Source: an uncultured Oscillospiraceae bacterium (GTDB taxonomy: Bacteria > Bacillota_A > Clostridia > Oscillospirales > Oscillospiraceae). From it: DNA of 64,000 nucleotides. Numbering within the stretch: position 1 is the stretch's first letter; each line of letters opens with the position of its first letter. Positions 35,386 through 43,399 of this stretch are shown here, in pieces. Both the position numbers and the translations under genes were made by a program. The notes under the pieces were generated by a model. It saw nothing but the letters and a program-made list of their open reading frames with translations, was not told where the DNA came from and made no database searches. The stretch is taken from positions 1-64,000 of the forward strand of contig CAJTTS010000008.1 in assembly GCA_910579155.1 (NCBI GenBank), read 5' to 3'.

Positions 35386-35917
35386 ATCCATACCCTTCCT
35401 TTCGCAAATAGGTTTTCAGCGTCTCCCGCCCCCGGCGCAGCCAGGTCTTGGCGGTGGACAGGTTCAATCCCATGGCCAGCGCCGCCTCCTGGACGGTCTG
35501 GCCATAGTAGTAGTGCCGGACAAACAGCTCCCGCTGAGGTTTGTCCAACTGGGATAGGGCCCGGTTGACCATCCGGGCCGTCTCCTGGTGATCCAGCTCC
35601 CGGTCGGGGCCGTCCGCCTCCAGGAGCAGCGCGTCTTCCTCTAAGGGCAGGCTCTCCCGGTCCGCCCGGAGCAGGTTGAAGGCCCGGTTCCGGGCGATGG
35701 CCCCCAGGTAGCCCTTCACCTGGCCGGGGCGGAGCTTGTCCCGGTTGTCCCAGGCGGCCAGGAATACGTCCGCCGTCAGCTCCTCCACGTCCGCCTGCCG
35801 CCCCCGCAGGATGCGGGCGATCACCGAGGAGACGTAGGGCGTGTACCGGTCCAGCAGCTCCTCCAGGGCGGGCAGGTCACCACGGCGCAGGGCCTTAGTC
35901 AGTTGTTCTTCCGTCAA
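35351..35917 (-). CDS. ECF-like sigma-70 family factor
   Basis: A 188-residue protein with region 2 (PALEELLDRYTPYVSSVIAR; DVEELTADVFLAAWDNRDKL) and region 4 (LDKPQRELFVRHYYYGQTVQ; MGLNLSTAKTWLRRGRETLK). It should direct RNA polymerase to a small regulon. A TTG start at 35917 is used; there is only a weak Shine-Dalgarno (GAGGCGG). The upstream gap has parS site 5 and a perfect 28-bp palindrome, but no ECF-type promoter like that of the sigma gene at 21593 was recognised. Confidence 0.9.
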   Translation of the reverse strand: MTEEQLTKALRRGDLPALEELLDRYTPYVSSVIARILRGRQADVEELTADVFLAAWDNRDKLRPGQVKGYLGAIARNRAFNLLRADRESLPLEEDALLLEADGPDRELDHQETARMVNRALSQLDKPQRELFVRHYYYGQTVQEAALAMGLNLSTAKTWLRRGRETLKTYLRKEGYGYETAGNLQADG

Positions 35918-35934
35918 AAAATCACCGCCTCAGA

Positions 35935-35950
35935 TGTTTCACGTGAAACA
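35935..35950. promoter_or_regulatory. parS: parS site 5
   Basis: Perfect TGTTTCACGTGAAACA, 18 bases upstream of the sigma gene start. Confidence 0.97.
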
Positions 35951-35963
35951 TCATATTCATATG

Positions 35964-35991
35964 GATAGATGAAAAGCGCTTTTCATCTATC
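35964..35991. promoter_or_regulatory. Perfect 28-bp palindrome upstream of the sigma gene
   Basis: GATAGATGAAAAGC joined to GCTTTTCATCTATC without a gap; 14 bp arms are perfectly complementary. No T-run follows on either side, so an operator or a cruciform is more likely than a terminator. Confidence 0.75.
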
Positions 35992-36117
35992 ATAACACAG
36001 CAGAGAGGGAAATGGTTTCAAGCGGCTCTCATTTTTTATCCGGAAAAAGAGAGGACAAGGCGGCGGAAATGCGGTATACTGAATCCAGTTTCGAAACTAA
36101 AAAAGGAGCGAGGCAAT

Positions 36118-36963
36118 ATGGAATGGATCGACCGGCTCAACCGGGCGGTGGAGTACCTGGAGGGGCATTTGGAGTCCCCCGACCTGCGGGAGGCGGCGAA
36201 GATCGCGTGCTGCTCCCCCTACCACTTTCAGCGGATGTTCACCCTGCTGTCCGGGGCGCCGCTGTCGGAGTATATCCGGCGGCGGAGGATGTCCCGGGCG
36301 GCGGCGGACCTGCAAGGCGGGGAGAGGATTGTGGATGTGGCGCTGAAATACGGCTACAGCTCGCCCACCGCCTTTAACCGGGCGTTTCAGGCGGTCCACG
36401 GGCTGCCGCCCTCGGCGGCGAAAACGCCGGGGGCGGTCCTGAAAAGCCATCCGCCCCTGCGCTTCGCTATCACAGTACAAGGAGTGGAAGAAATGGAGTA
36501 TCGGATTGAAAAAAGAGGCCCGTTCCGGGTCATAGGGGTGTCCGCGCCCCTGGAGAAGGACATGGAGGAGAACTTCAAGTGCGTGCCCGAGCTGTGGGAC
36601 AGGGCATCGGCGGACGGCACCATCCCCCGGCTGGCCGCGTTGATGGACGGCGAACCCCGTGGCCTGCTGGGGGTGTGCGATGGTGTGGACAGCTCCCGGT
36701 ATTATATCGCCGTGGCCTCCTCCGCCCCGGCGGAGGGAGGACTGGAGGAGTACGCCGTACCCGCCTTCACCTGGGCCGTGTTCCCCGGAAAGGGGGGCGG
36801 AGCCGCCGCCATCCAGGAGCTGGAACGGCGGGTGGTTACCGAGTGGCTGCCAACCTCCGGCTATGAGTACGCCGAAGGGCCGGACGTAGAGGTATACCTG
36901 GACCCCGATCCCACACAGGGTCAATATGAGGTGTGGATTCCCGTAGTCAAGGCTAAAGGATAA
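36118..36963 (+). CDS. AraC-family regulator with GyrI-like effector domain
   Basis: A 281-residue protein. The N-terminal 110 residues form an AraC/XylS DNA-binding domain with two helix-turn-helix units (LREAAKIACCSPYHFQRMFT; IVDVALKYGYSSPTAFNRAF). From about residue 125 there is a GyrI-like/SOUL-type ligand domain (YRIEKRGPFRVIGVSAPLEK to YEVWIPVVKAK). Such regulators respond to small hydrophobic compounds, for example drugs or peptides. AAAGGAGCGAGGCAAT precedes the ATG. Monocistronic with a strong terminator; the target genes are not evident. Confidence 0.93.
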   Translation: MEWIDRLNRAVEYLEGHLESPDLREAAKIACCSPYHFQRMFTLLSGAPLSEYIRRRRMSRAAADLQGGERIVDVALKYGYSSPTAFNRAFQAVHGLPPSAAKTPGAVLKSHPPLRFAITVQGVEEMEYRIEKRGPFRVIGVSAPLEKDMEENFKCVPELWDRASADGTIPRLAALMDGEPRGLLGVCDGVDSSRYYIAVASSAPAEGGLEEYAVPAFTWAVFPGKGGGAAAIQELERRVVTEWLPTSGYEYAEGPDVEVYLDPDPTQGQYEVWIPVVKAKG

Positions 36964-36968
36964 AAAGA

Positions 36969-37005
36969 GGGCCCGCACGGCATAAAACCGTGCGGGCCCC
37001 TTTTG
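36969..37005. terminator. Bidirectional terminator
   Basis: GGGCCCGCACGG (36969-36980) pairs with CCGTGCGGGCCC (36988-36999), followed by CTTTT; an A-run on the other side serves the convergent CoA-transferase gene. Confidence 0.88.
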
Positions 37006-37025
37006 CTTGAAACTGATTAAGTATT

Positions 37026-38366
37026 TTACCGCTTGTTGCTCCTGCGCCAAATACCCATCTTTTCCGCATTGGCGATGAGCTCCTCCCGGAAATCGGGGTG
37101 GGCAATACTGATGATGCCCGCAGCCCGCTCCCAGGTGGACAGACCCTTCAGGTTCGCCATGCCGTACTCGGTGACCAGGTACTGCACGCAGGATCGGGGA
37201 TCGGTGACGATGGAGCCCGGGGTCAGGGTGGGCACAATGCGGCTCTTGACGCTGCCATCCTTGCCCTTCACAGTGGAGGACAGGCAGATGAAGCTTTTGC
37301 CGCCCTTGGACAGGTACGCGCCCATGACGAAGTCAAGCTGTCCGCCGGTGCCGGAGATGTGCTTCAAACCCGCCGACTCCGCGTTGACCTGTCCGGTCAG
37401 GTCCAGGTCGATGGCGTTGTTGATGGAGATGAAGTTGTCCAACTGGGCCAAAATGCGCACATCGTTGGTGTAGTCCACCGGCGCGGCCATGACCTCCGGA
37501 TTGCGGTTCACATAGTCGTACAGCTTCTGGGTGCCCGCCGCAAAGGCGTACACCTGACGGCCCTTGTCCAGGTTCTTGCGCCTGCCGGTGATTTTGCCCG
37601 CCAGGGCGATGTCCACGAAGCCGTCCACGTACATCTCGGTGTGAATGCCCAGGTCCTTCAGGTCGGACTGGGCGATCATGGAGCCCACGGCGTTGGGCAT
37701 ACCGCCGATGCCAAGCTGGAGGCAGGCCCCATTGGGAATTTCGGGCACGATCAGATTGGCCACGGCCTTGTCCACCTCGGAGGGTTCCCCGCCGCCGCCA
37801 AGCTGGGCGATGGCGGGATGGCTGCCCTCCACCACGTAGTCCACGTCCTTGATATTGATCTCACAGCCGGTGAGGCCGTACACCCAGGGCATGTTCCGGT
37901 TGACCTCGACGATGATAGTCTTGGCCTTGTCCAGCATGTCCGCCAGGTGGGAGGAGGCCAGGGCATAGCTGAAATTGCCGTGGTCGTCCATGGGGGTGAC
38001 CTGGAGCATGGCCACGTCCACGCTCACGTTGTCCCGGTAGTACCGGGGCAGCTCGGAGTAGCGGATGGGGGCGAAAAAGCCCATGCCCTTGGCTATAATC
38101 TTGCGGTCCACGCCGGAGCAGTGCCAGGCGTTCCAGGTGAAGTGCTCCCCCGCGTCGTCGGCCTTGCAGATCTCGGGCATCCACATGGTGACGCCGCCCC
38201 GGACCTTCACATCGAACAGCTCGTCCTTGCGGGCCGCCAGGGCCGTATCCAGAGCCACCGGGTGGTTGGTACACCAGGCGTAGTCCACCCAGTCGCCGGA
38301 CTTGACCGCCTTCACCGCCTCCTCGGCGGTGGTGAGTTTCTCTTTGTAAAGTGCCTGGTAGTCCAT
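37026..38366 (-). CDS. Acetate/butyryl-CoA or 4-hydroxybutyrate CoA-transferase (acetyl-CoA hydrolase/transferase family)
   Basis: A 446-residue family I CoA-transferase. The active-site Glu region reads [20 protein letters not shown], with a second conserved block [20 protein letters not shown] and [11 protein letters not shown]. The family includes butyryl-CoA:acetate CoA-transferase and 4-hydroxybutyrate CoA-transferase, which are hard to tell apart by eye. It follows a thiolase gene after 15 bases, so the pair links acetyl-CoA condensation with CoA recycling, as in butyrate-forming gut Clostridia. The other pathway genes are not in the window. Confidence 0.88.
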   Translation of the reverse strand: MDYQALYKEKLTTAEEAVKAVKSGDWVDYAWCTNHPVALDTALAARKDELFDVKVRGGVTMWMPEICKADDAGEHFTWNAWHCSGVDRKIIAKGMGFFAPIRYSELPRYYRDNVSVDVAMLQVTPMDDHGNFSYALASSHLADMLDKAKTIIVEVNRNMPWVYGLTGCEINIKDVDYVVEGSHPAIAQLGGGGEPSEVDKAVANLIVPEIPNGACLQLGIGGMPNAVGSMIAQSDLKDLGIHTEMYVDGFVDIALAGKITGRRKNLDKGRQVYAFAAGTQKLYDYVNRNPEVMAAPVDYTNDVRILAQLDNFISINNAIDLDLTGQVNAESAGLKHISGTGGQLDFVMGAYLSKGGKSFICLSSTVKGKDGSVKSRIVPTLTPGSIVTDPRSCVQYLVTEYGMANLKGLSTWERAAGIISIAHPDFREELIANAEKMGIWRRSNKR

Positions 38367-38381
38367 ATCAGACCCCTATAT

Positions 38382-39641
38382 TCAGCACTTCTCGAAGATG
38401 GTGGCGACGCCCATGCCGCCGCCGATGCACAGGGTGGCCAAGCCGCGCTTGGCGTCGTCCCGCTTCTGCATCTCGTGGAGCAGGGTGACGATGATACGGG
38501 CGCCGGAAGCGCCCACAGGGTGGCCGATGGAGATGGCGCCGCCGTTGACGTTGACCTTGTCCATATCGAACTCCAGCTCACGGGCCACGGCCACGGACTG
38601 GGCGGCAAAGGCCTCGTTGGCCTCCACCAGGTCAATGTCCTTGATGGTCACGCCGGCCTTCTTCATGGCCTCGCGGGAGGCGGGCACAGGGCCCACGCCC
38701 ATAATCTTGGGGTCCACGCCGCCGTGGCCCCAGCTCACCAGCTTGGCCATGGGCTTCAGGCCGTACTTCTCAACGGCCTCGCCGGAGGCCAGCACGATGG
38801 CGGCCGCGCCGTCGTTGATGCCGGAGGCATTGGCGGCGGTGACGCGCTGGACGTGCTTCCTGGTGTCGGCCTCATGGACCTTGGTCACCTCGAAGGTGTG
38901 GACGACCTCGTCCTCAACGCCCTCGGGACCCACGGGGAACGCGCCGCGCAGCTTGGCAATGCCCTCGGCGGTGACGCCGGCCTTGGGGAACTCGTCCACC
39001 TTGAACTCCACCATTTCCTTCTTCTTCTTCACCATGACGGGGACGATCTCAGCATCAAACTTGCCGGCCTTCTGGGCGGCCTCGGTCTTTTGCTGGGAGG
39101 AGGCGGCAAAGGCGTCCAGCTCCTCGCGGGTGATGCCCCAGATGTCGCAGATATTCTCAGCGGTGGTGCCCATGTGGTAGTTGTTGTAGGCGTCCCACAG
39201 GCCGTCCTTGATCATGGTGTCAACCAGCTTCTTGTCGCCCATGCGGGCGCCCCAGCGGGCGTCCATGGAGGCGAAGGGGGCCGCGCTCATGTTCTCGGTG
39301 CCGCCGCAGACCACGATCTCCGCGTCGCCGGAGCGGATGGCCCGGGCGGCCTCGATGACGGACTTCATGCCGGAGCCGCACACCATGCCCACGGTATAGG
39401 CGGGGACGTTAAAGGGAATGCCGGCCTTGATGGCCACCTGACGGGCGGGGTTCTGGCCCTGGGCGGCGGTCAGAATGCAGCCGAACATGACCTCGTCCAC
39501 CTGCTCGGGCTTCACGTTGGCCCGGTTCAGGACCTCCTTCACCACGGCGGCGCCCAGGTCGGTGGCGGGGACGTCCTTCAGGCTTCCGCCAAAGGAGCCC
39601 ACCGCAGTACGGCAGCAATTGACCACATATAAATCTTTCAT
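38382..39641 (-). CDS. thlA: Acetyl-CoA C-acetyltransferase (thiolase)
   Basis: A 419-residue thiolase. The nucleophilic Cys is in GMVCGSGMKSV (near residue 90), the His in GGAISIGHPVGASGARI and the second Cys in LCIGGGMGVATIFE. It condenses two acetyl-CoA to acetoacetyl-CoA. The ATG at 39641 has GGAGG nine bases upstream. It is about 27 residues longer than typical ThlA because of an insertion between KLRGAF and RVTAANASG (about residues 222-250, including EDEVVHTFEVTKVHEADTRK). The promoter carries two tandem inverted repeats close to the Rex pattern. First gene of the operon with the CoA-transferase. Confidence 0.95.
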   Translation of the reverse strand: MKDLYVVNCCRTAVGSFGGSLKDVPATDLGAAVVKEVLNRANVKPEQVDEVMFGCILTAAQGQNPARQVAIKAGIPFNVPAYTVGMVCGSGMKSVIEAARAIRSGDAEIVVCGGTENMSAAPFASMDARWGARMGDKKLVDTMIKDGLWDAYNNYHMGTTAENICDIWGITREELDAFAASSQQKTEAAQKAGKFDAEIVPVMVKKKKEMVEFKVDEFPKAGVTAEGIAKLRGAFPVGPEGVEDEVVHTFEVTKVHEADTRKHVQRVTAANASGINDGAAAIVLASGEAVEKYGLKPMAKLVSWGHGGVDPKIMGVGPVPASREAMKKAGVTIKDIDLVEANEAFAAQSVAVARELEFDMDKVNVNGGAISIGHPVGASGARIIVTLLHEMQKRDDAKRGLATLCIGGGMGVATIFEKC

Positions 39642-39680
39642 GGGTATCGACCTCCAAATCAAATTTTGTGTTTCCCTGTT

Positions 39681-39715
39681 TGTTAGAAATCTGACATTGT
39701 TAGAATTCTAACTAA
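39681..39715. promoter_or_regulatory. Two tandem operator-like inverted repeats before thlA
   Basis: TGTTAGAAATCTGACA (39681-39696) and TTGTTAGAATTCTAACTAA (39697-39715). The second is close to the Rex consensus TTGTTAANNNNTTAACAA (three mismatches over the arms). Both lie directly downstream of the -10 box, a position suited to repression. Confidence 0.6.
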
Positions 39716-39720
39716 CATTC

Positions 39721-39749
39721 ATTATAAACAGGTGGGGCCAAAATTGCAA
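39721..39749 (-). promoter_or_regulatory. Promoter of thlA operon
   Basis: Minus strand: TTGCAA (39749-39744), 17-base spacer, TATAAT (39726-39721). Confidence 0.8.
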
Positions 39750-39762
39750 CAGGCAAATTCAA

Positions 39763-39901
39763 AGAAGCGCGAAAAAGCGGACAGTGAGGAAGCTTGGAGC
39801 GGAGCGAGGACAAAAGCCCAGCCGCCGCGCAGCGGCAGGCGGGTTTTGCCCGAGACGGAGCGAAAGCGACCGAACGCCCTGGCCGCTTTGCAGCGTGACA
39901 A
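39763..39901. repeat. Repeat family 1 copy upstream of the thlA promoter
   Basis: GAAGCGCGAAAAAGCGG at the start, AGCCGCCGCGCAGCGGCAGG in the middle and GCAGCGTGACAA at the end; same orientation as the copies at 9405 and 44658. It directly abuts a MITE-like element. Confidence 0.85.
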
Positions 39902-39915
39902 TAGGAAGCGAAAAA

Positions 39916-40096
39916 AGAAACTTTTAGACTTCTATCAAGAAATGACCGCTGTGATTGGGAAATGGGTGGAAACAAATCTGTTTTTTTTAATAAAATTAGC
40001 ATTGATTTTCCGGTCGAGCGGCGGCCTTACGGGATTTACTGCGTTTGTAACGGTCTAAAAGTTCTTTCTGGTTCTCTTTCTTTCAAGAAAGAGAAC
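39916..40096. repeat. Second MITE-like element, next to the P-type ATPase stop
   Basis: Left end AAGAAACTTTTAGACTTCTA, right end GTAACGGTCTAAAAGTTC, i.e. inverted termini as at 4273-4530; interior shares GGTCGAGCGGCGGCCTTACG-type sequence. The right flank is a hairpin GTTCTCTTTCTT (40071-40082) with AAGAAAGAGAAC (40085-40096), whose first part overlaps the ATPase stop codon. Confidence 0.7.
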
Positions 40097-42710
40097 GGCC
40101 TTCCCGGCCGCGGCGCACCGCCTTTTCGGTTTCGCAGATGACGAGAGGGGTGAGGGACAGGCCCAGCACCACCAGCCACTCCACAGGGTTGAGCATGCAC
40201 ACCTGGAACACCGCCATCAGCGGGGGCACCAGCAGTACCGAGAGCTGGAGGGCCATACCCACCAGGAACGCCTTGTTCATGGCCGGGTTGGTCAGCAGGC
40301 CGATGTGGGCGATGGACTGGTGCTCGCTGCGCACGTCGTAAGCGTGGAAGAGCTGGCAAAAAGTGAGGGTGGCAAAGGCCATGGTGTTGGCGGTGGCGTC
40401 CGCCAGGGCGGGGTCGCTGAGCACATACTCCCCCAGCCAGTAGGCCGCCAGGGTCAGCAGGCCCACCATGGTCCCTTGCCAGGCCAGGCGGATGGAAAAT
40501 TGCCTGGTAAACAGCGGCTCCGAGGCGGCCCGGGGCTTTTCCATCATCACGGAGGGTTCCACCGGCTCCATGCCCAGGGCCAGGGCGGGGAGGGAGTCGG
40601 TCACCAGGTTCAGCCACAAAAGCTGCACCGCCACCAGGGGGGGCTGGTGGAAGTTCAGCAGGGTGGCAAGGAACAGGGTGACAATCTCGCCAATGTTGCA
40701 GGAGAGCAGGTAGTGGATGGCCTTCTTGATGTTGGAGTAAATGCCCCGGCCCTGCTCCACCGCCTTGACGATGGTGGCGAAGTTGTCGTCGGTGAGAATC
40801 ATGTCCGCCGCGCCTTTGGCCACGTCGGTGCCGGTGACGCCCATGGCACAGCCGATATCCGCCACCTTGAGGGCGGGGGCGTCGTTTACCCCGTCGCCTG
40901 TCATGGCCACCACCATGCCCTTCTTCTGCCACGCCTTGACGATGCGCATTTTGTGCTCCGGGGATACCCGGGCGTAGACGGCGAATTTATCCACGTCCTG
41001 CTCCAGCAGCTCCTGGGGCATGAAGTCCAGGTCCTCGCCGGTGATGGCCAGATCGCCGGGGCGGAAAATGTCCAGTTCTTTGGCAATGGCTACGGCGGTG
41101 AGCTTGTGGTCGCCGGTGATCATCACCGGGCGGATGCCCGCGGCGTAGCACTGGGCCACCGCGTCCTTGACCTCTATCCGGGGCGGGTCGATCATGCCCA
41201 CCAGGCCCACGAAGGTCAGGTTTGCCTCCAATTCCCCGCTGGTTGGGTTGACGGAGGGTAATTGATCCATGTCTTTATACCCGCAGGCGAGGACCCGCAG
41301 GGCCTGCTCCGCCATGGAGGCGTTGGCGTTCTCCACGTCCCGGGCCAGGGAGGCGGTGAGGGGAACGACAGACCCGGCCAGGATATGGGTGCAACGGGAG
41401 AGCAGCACGTCCGGCGCGCCCTTCACCATGACCCGGTATTTCCCGCCCACGGGGTGGACGGTGCTCATCAGCTTGCGGTCGGAGTCGAAGGGCAGCTCGG
41501 CCACCCGGGGCAGCTCCTTCTCCATGGCGTTTTTGTCCAGGCCGTCCAGCAGGGCCGCGTCTACAAAAGCGGTTTCAGTGGGGTCTCCGGTGGTTTTGCC
41601 GTCGGGGGCAAGCACGGTGTCGTTACAAAGTGCGCCGATGGTCAGGGCCTCTTTGCGGTGGCGGTCGCCAGGGGTCCACACCTGCTTGACCGTCATTTTG
41701 TTCATGGTCAGGGTGCCCGTCTTGTCCGAGCAGATCACCCCCGCGCAGCCCAGGGTCTCCACGGCGGGCAGCTTTTTCACGATGGCGTTGTGCTTCACCA
41801 TGCGCTGCACGCCCAGGGCCAGCACGATGGTGACGATGGCGGGCAGCCCCTCCGGGATGGCGGCCACCGCCAGGGACACCGCCGCCATCAGCATTTCCAG
41901 CAGGGGCCGGTGGTAGAGCAGCCCCACGCCGAACATGATTGCGCACACGGCGAGGCAGACGAAGGACAGGGTTTTTGAAATTTCCGTCAGCTTGCGCTGG
42001 AGGGGGGTGGACGCGTCCTCCTCGCCCATGAGCATCCCGGCGATGCGGCCCACCTCGCTGTTCATGCCCGTGTCCGTCACCACGCACACCGCCCGGCCGT
42101 TGGTGACGACGGTGGACGAGATCACCATGTTGCTCCGGTCGCCCAGGACGGTCCCGGCGGGCAGGACCTGGTCCGCCTGCTTGTTCACCGGGACGGATTC
42201 GCCGGTCATGGCGGACTCGTCCGCCTTCAAATTGGCGCACTCCAGAATCCGGGCATCGGCGGGCACCAGATCGCCAGCCTCCAGCACGATGATGTCGCCG
42301 GGGACCAGCAGGTCGGTCTCCAGCCGGATCTGCTCCCCGCCCCGGACTACCTTGGCCAGGGGGGCAGACATTTTCTGCAAGGCCTCCAGGGCCTTTTCCG
42401 CGCTGTCCTCCTGGGAGATGGAGATGCAGGCGTTCACCACCACGATGACCAGGATGATGAGGGCCTCGATCCAGTCCTCCCCGCCGGAGGACAGCAGGGA
42501 CAGTGCCGCCGCGGCCAGCAGGACAAGAATCATGGGGTCCTTCATCTGAGCCAGGAAACGGGCGGCCAGGGACTCCTTCTTCGCCCCGGCCAACTTGTTG
42601 GGGCCGTACTGCTCCAAACGCTCCTGGGCCTGGCGGGGGGTCAGGCCGGAACGGCTGACGCCCAGCTCGCTCAGCGTCTGGCCGGGGGTCTTGGCATACC
42701 ATTGGCTCAT
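40083..42710 (-). CDS. P-type cation ATPase (P2A-like), probably Mn2+/Ca2+ exporter
   Basis: An 875-residue P-type ATPase: N-terminal cation ATPase domain (SQWYAKTPGQTLSELGVSRS), the helix motif AAIPEGLPAIVTIVLALGVQ, phosphorylation site SDKTGTLTMNKM, TGDHKLTAVAIAKEL, hinge TGDGVNDAPALK and C-terminal membrane region with QLLWLNLVTDSLPALALGME. These fit the SERCA/PMCA-like subgroup that moves Ca2+ or Mn2+. A yybP-ykoY-type Mn2+ riboswitch sits directly upstream, which favours Mn2+ export. The ATG at 42710 has AAAAGGAG ten bases upstream. The last codons overlap a hairpin of the adjacent repeat element. Confidence 0.92.
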   Translation of the reverse strand: MSQWYAKTPGQTLSELGVSRSGLTPRQAQERLEQYGPNKLAGAKKESLAARFLAQMKDPMILVLLAAAALSLLSSGGEDWIEALIILVIVVVNACISISQEDSAEKALEALQKMSAPLAKVVRGGEQIRLETDLLVPGDIIVLEAGDLVPADARILECANLKADESAMTGESVPVNKQADQVLPAGTVLGDRSNMVISSTVVTNGRAVCVVTDTGMNSEVGRIAGMLMGEEDASTPLQRKLTEISKTLSFVCLAVCAIMFGVGLLYHRPLLEMLMAAVSLAVAAIPEGLPAIVTIVLALGVQRMVKHNAIVKKLPAVETLGCAGVICSDKTGTLTMNKMTVKQVWTPGDRHRKEALTIGALCNDTVLAPDGKTTGDPTETAFVDAALLDGLDKNAMEKELPRVAELPFDSDRKLMSTVHPVGGKYRVMVKGAPDVLLSRCTHILAGSVVPLTASLARDVENANASMAEQALRVLACGYKDMDQLPSVNPTSGELEANLTFVGLVGMIDPPRIEVKDAVAQCYAAGIRPVMITGDHKLTAVAIAKELDIFRPGDLAITGEDLDFMPQELLEQDVDKFAVYARVSPEHKMRIVKAWQKKGMVVAMTGDGVNDAPALKVADIGCAMGVTGTDVAKGAADMILTDDNFATIVKAVEQGRGIYSNIKKAIHYLLSCNIGEIVTLFLATLLNFHQPPLVAVQLLWLNLVTDSLPALALGMEPVEPSVMMEKPRAASEPLFTRQFSIRLAWQGTMVGLLTLAAYWLGEYVLSDPALADATANTMAFATLTFCQLFHAYDVRSEHQSIAHIGLLTNPAMNKAFLVGMALQLSVLLVPPLMAVFQVCMLNPVEWLVVLGLSLTPLVICETEKAVRRGREGRSLS

Positions 42711-42785
42711 AAGTCCAACACTCCTTTTCTTTCCTTCCAATATACCGGGTTTTTGGGGTCGAATGGTAGGGAAGGGGGACAAGCA

Positions 42786-42925
42786 GAGAAAAAAGACCTA
42801 TCCGCAGTCTGAGACTGCGGATAGGTCTTACCGTTTCATACGGGACCAGACGGCAGAAGCCGCCTTGCTGTTGGCGCCCATAACGGGACAAGCCCGCCGG
42901 TTACTCCCCTATCACTTTGGGAAGA
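42786..42925 (-). promoter_or_regulatory. yybP-ykoY (manganese) riboswitch with terminator platform
   Basis: Minus strand from about 42918: P1 strand GATAGG followed by the conserved GGAGTAAC, GC-rich arms (GGGCGCCAACAGCAAGGCGGC) and ACGGTAAGACC before CCTATC, which closes P1. The same AAGACCTATC strand then pairs in an 18-bp hairpin (42793-42829) followed by TTTTTTC. So ligand binding and terminator formation compete. Loops GGGGAGTA and AAGACC match the Mn2+ aptamer family. Confidence 0.88.
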
Positions 42926-42953
42926 TAATAGCAGAAATGGGGGCGGCTGTCAA
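42925..42953 (-). promoter_or_regulatory. Promoter of the riboswitch/ATPase transcript
   Basis: Minus strand: TTGACA (42953-42948), 17-base spacer, TATTAT (42930-42925). Confidence 0.85.
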
Positions 42954-42988
42954 GGGGAGGGGCCAAAGAGGCAACCTCAGAGGAAAAT

Positions 42989-43026
42989 ACGCAAGAGCTA
43001 ATTATTTCCATAATTAGCTCTTGCGT
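42989..43026 (-). terminator. Strong hairpin, probable terminator of the small membrane gene
   Basis: Perfect 17-bp stem, ACGCAAGAGCTAATTAT (42989-43005) with its complement 43010-43026, four-base loop, followed on the minus strand by ATTTTCC. Confidence 0.75.
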
Positions 43027-43057
43027 CAGCCTGTTGAAGAAGCTGGAAAAGCAGCTT

Positions 43058-43363
43058 CTACTTGTTTATGAGCCGTTCATTTGCGATGAGCAGGAAAAAG
43101 AACGCGATCGTTATGCTTGAACATATAAGGGTTACCGCCTGGTTGTGAAAAGTGCAGTCAGACAGCGTTGCGATTGCGGCAGCACACGCGATCCCCAGTT
43201 GTAAAAATGCCTTATTCCTTTGCCACCGTTCTCGATTTTCTGCATCTAAATATTCTCTCCTGATGCCCCAATCGCATTTTTTAAAATTCAGGGCGGACAT
43301 TAAGAAAAAATAGAAAATACCGATGACAACTAAAACAGCCGCTGGCTCCATGAGAAATCCCAC
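43058..43363 (-). CDS. Small membrane protein of unknown function
   Basis: A 101-residue protein with an N-terminal helix (AAVLVVIGIFYFFLMSALNF), a charged loop (REYLDAENRERWQRNKAFLQ) and two further helices (LGIACAAAIATL; AVTLICSSITIAFFFLLIAN). The start is unsure: GTG at 43363 is close to AGGAG, and the ATG at 43351 is 14 bases from it. G+C is clearly lower than in the flanking genes, which may mean recent gain. No homologue recognised; single-gene unit with a strong terminator. Confidence 0.65.
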   Translation of the reverse strand: MGFLMEPAAVLVVIGIFYFFLMSALNFKKCDWGIRREYLDAENRERWQRNKAFLQLGIACAAAIATLSDCTFHNQAVTLICSSITIAFFFLLIANERLINK

Positions 43364-43399
43364 TTCTCCTGTTGCCTGCCGCGCGTGCTTTCGGAATTA

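Noticed and set aside
40986..40994. TTATCCACG, one mismatch from a DnaA box
   Set aside because: A single site inside the P-type ATPase coding sequence without neighbours; expected by chance.
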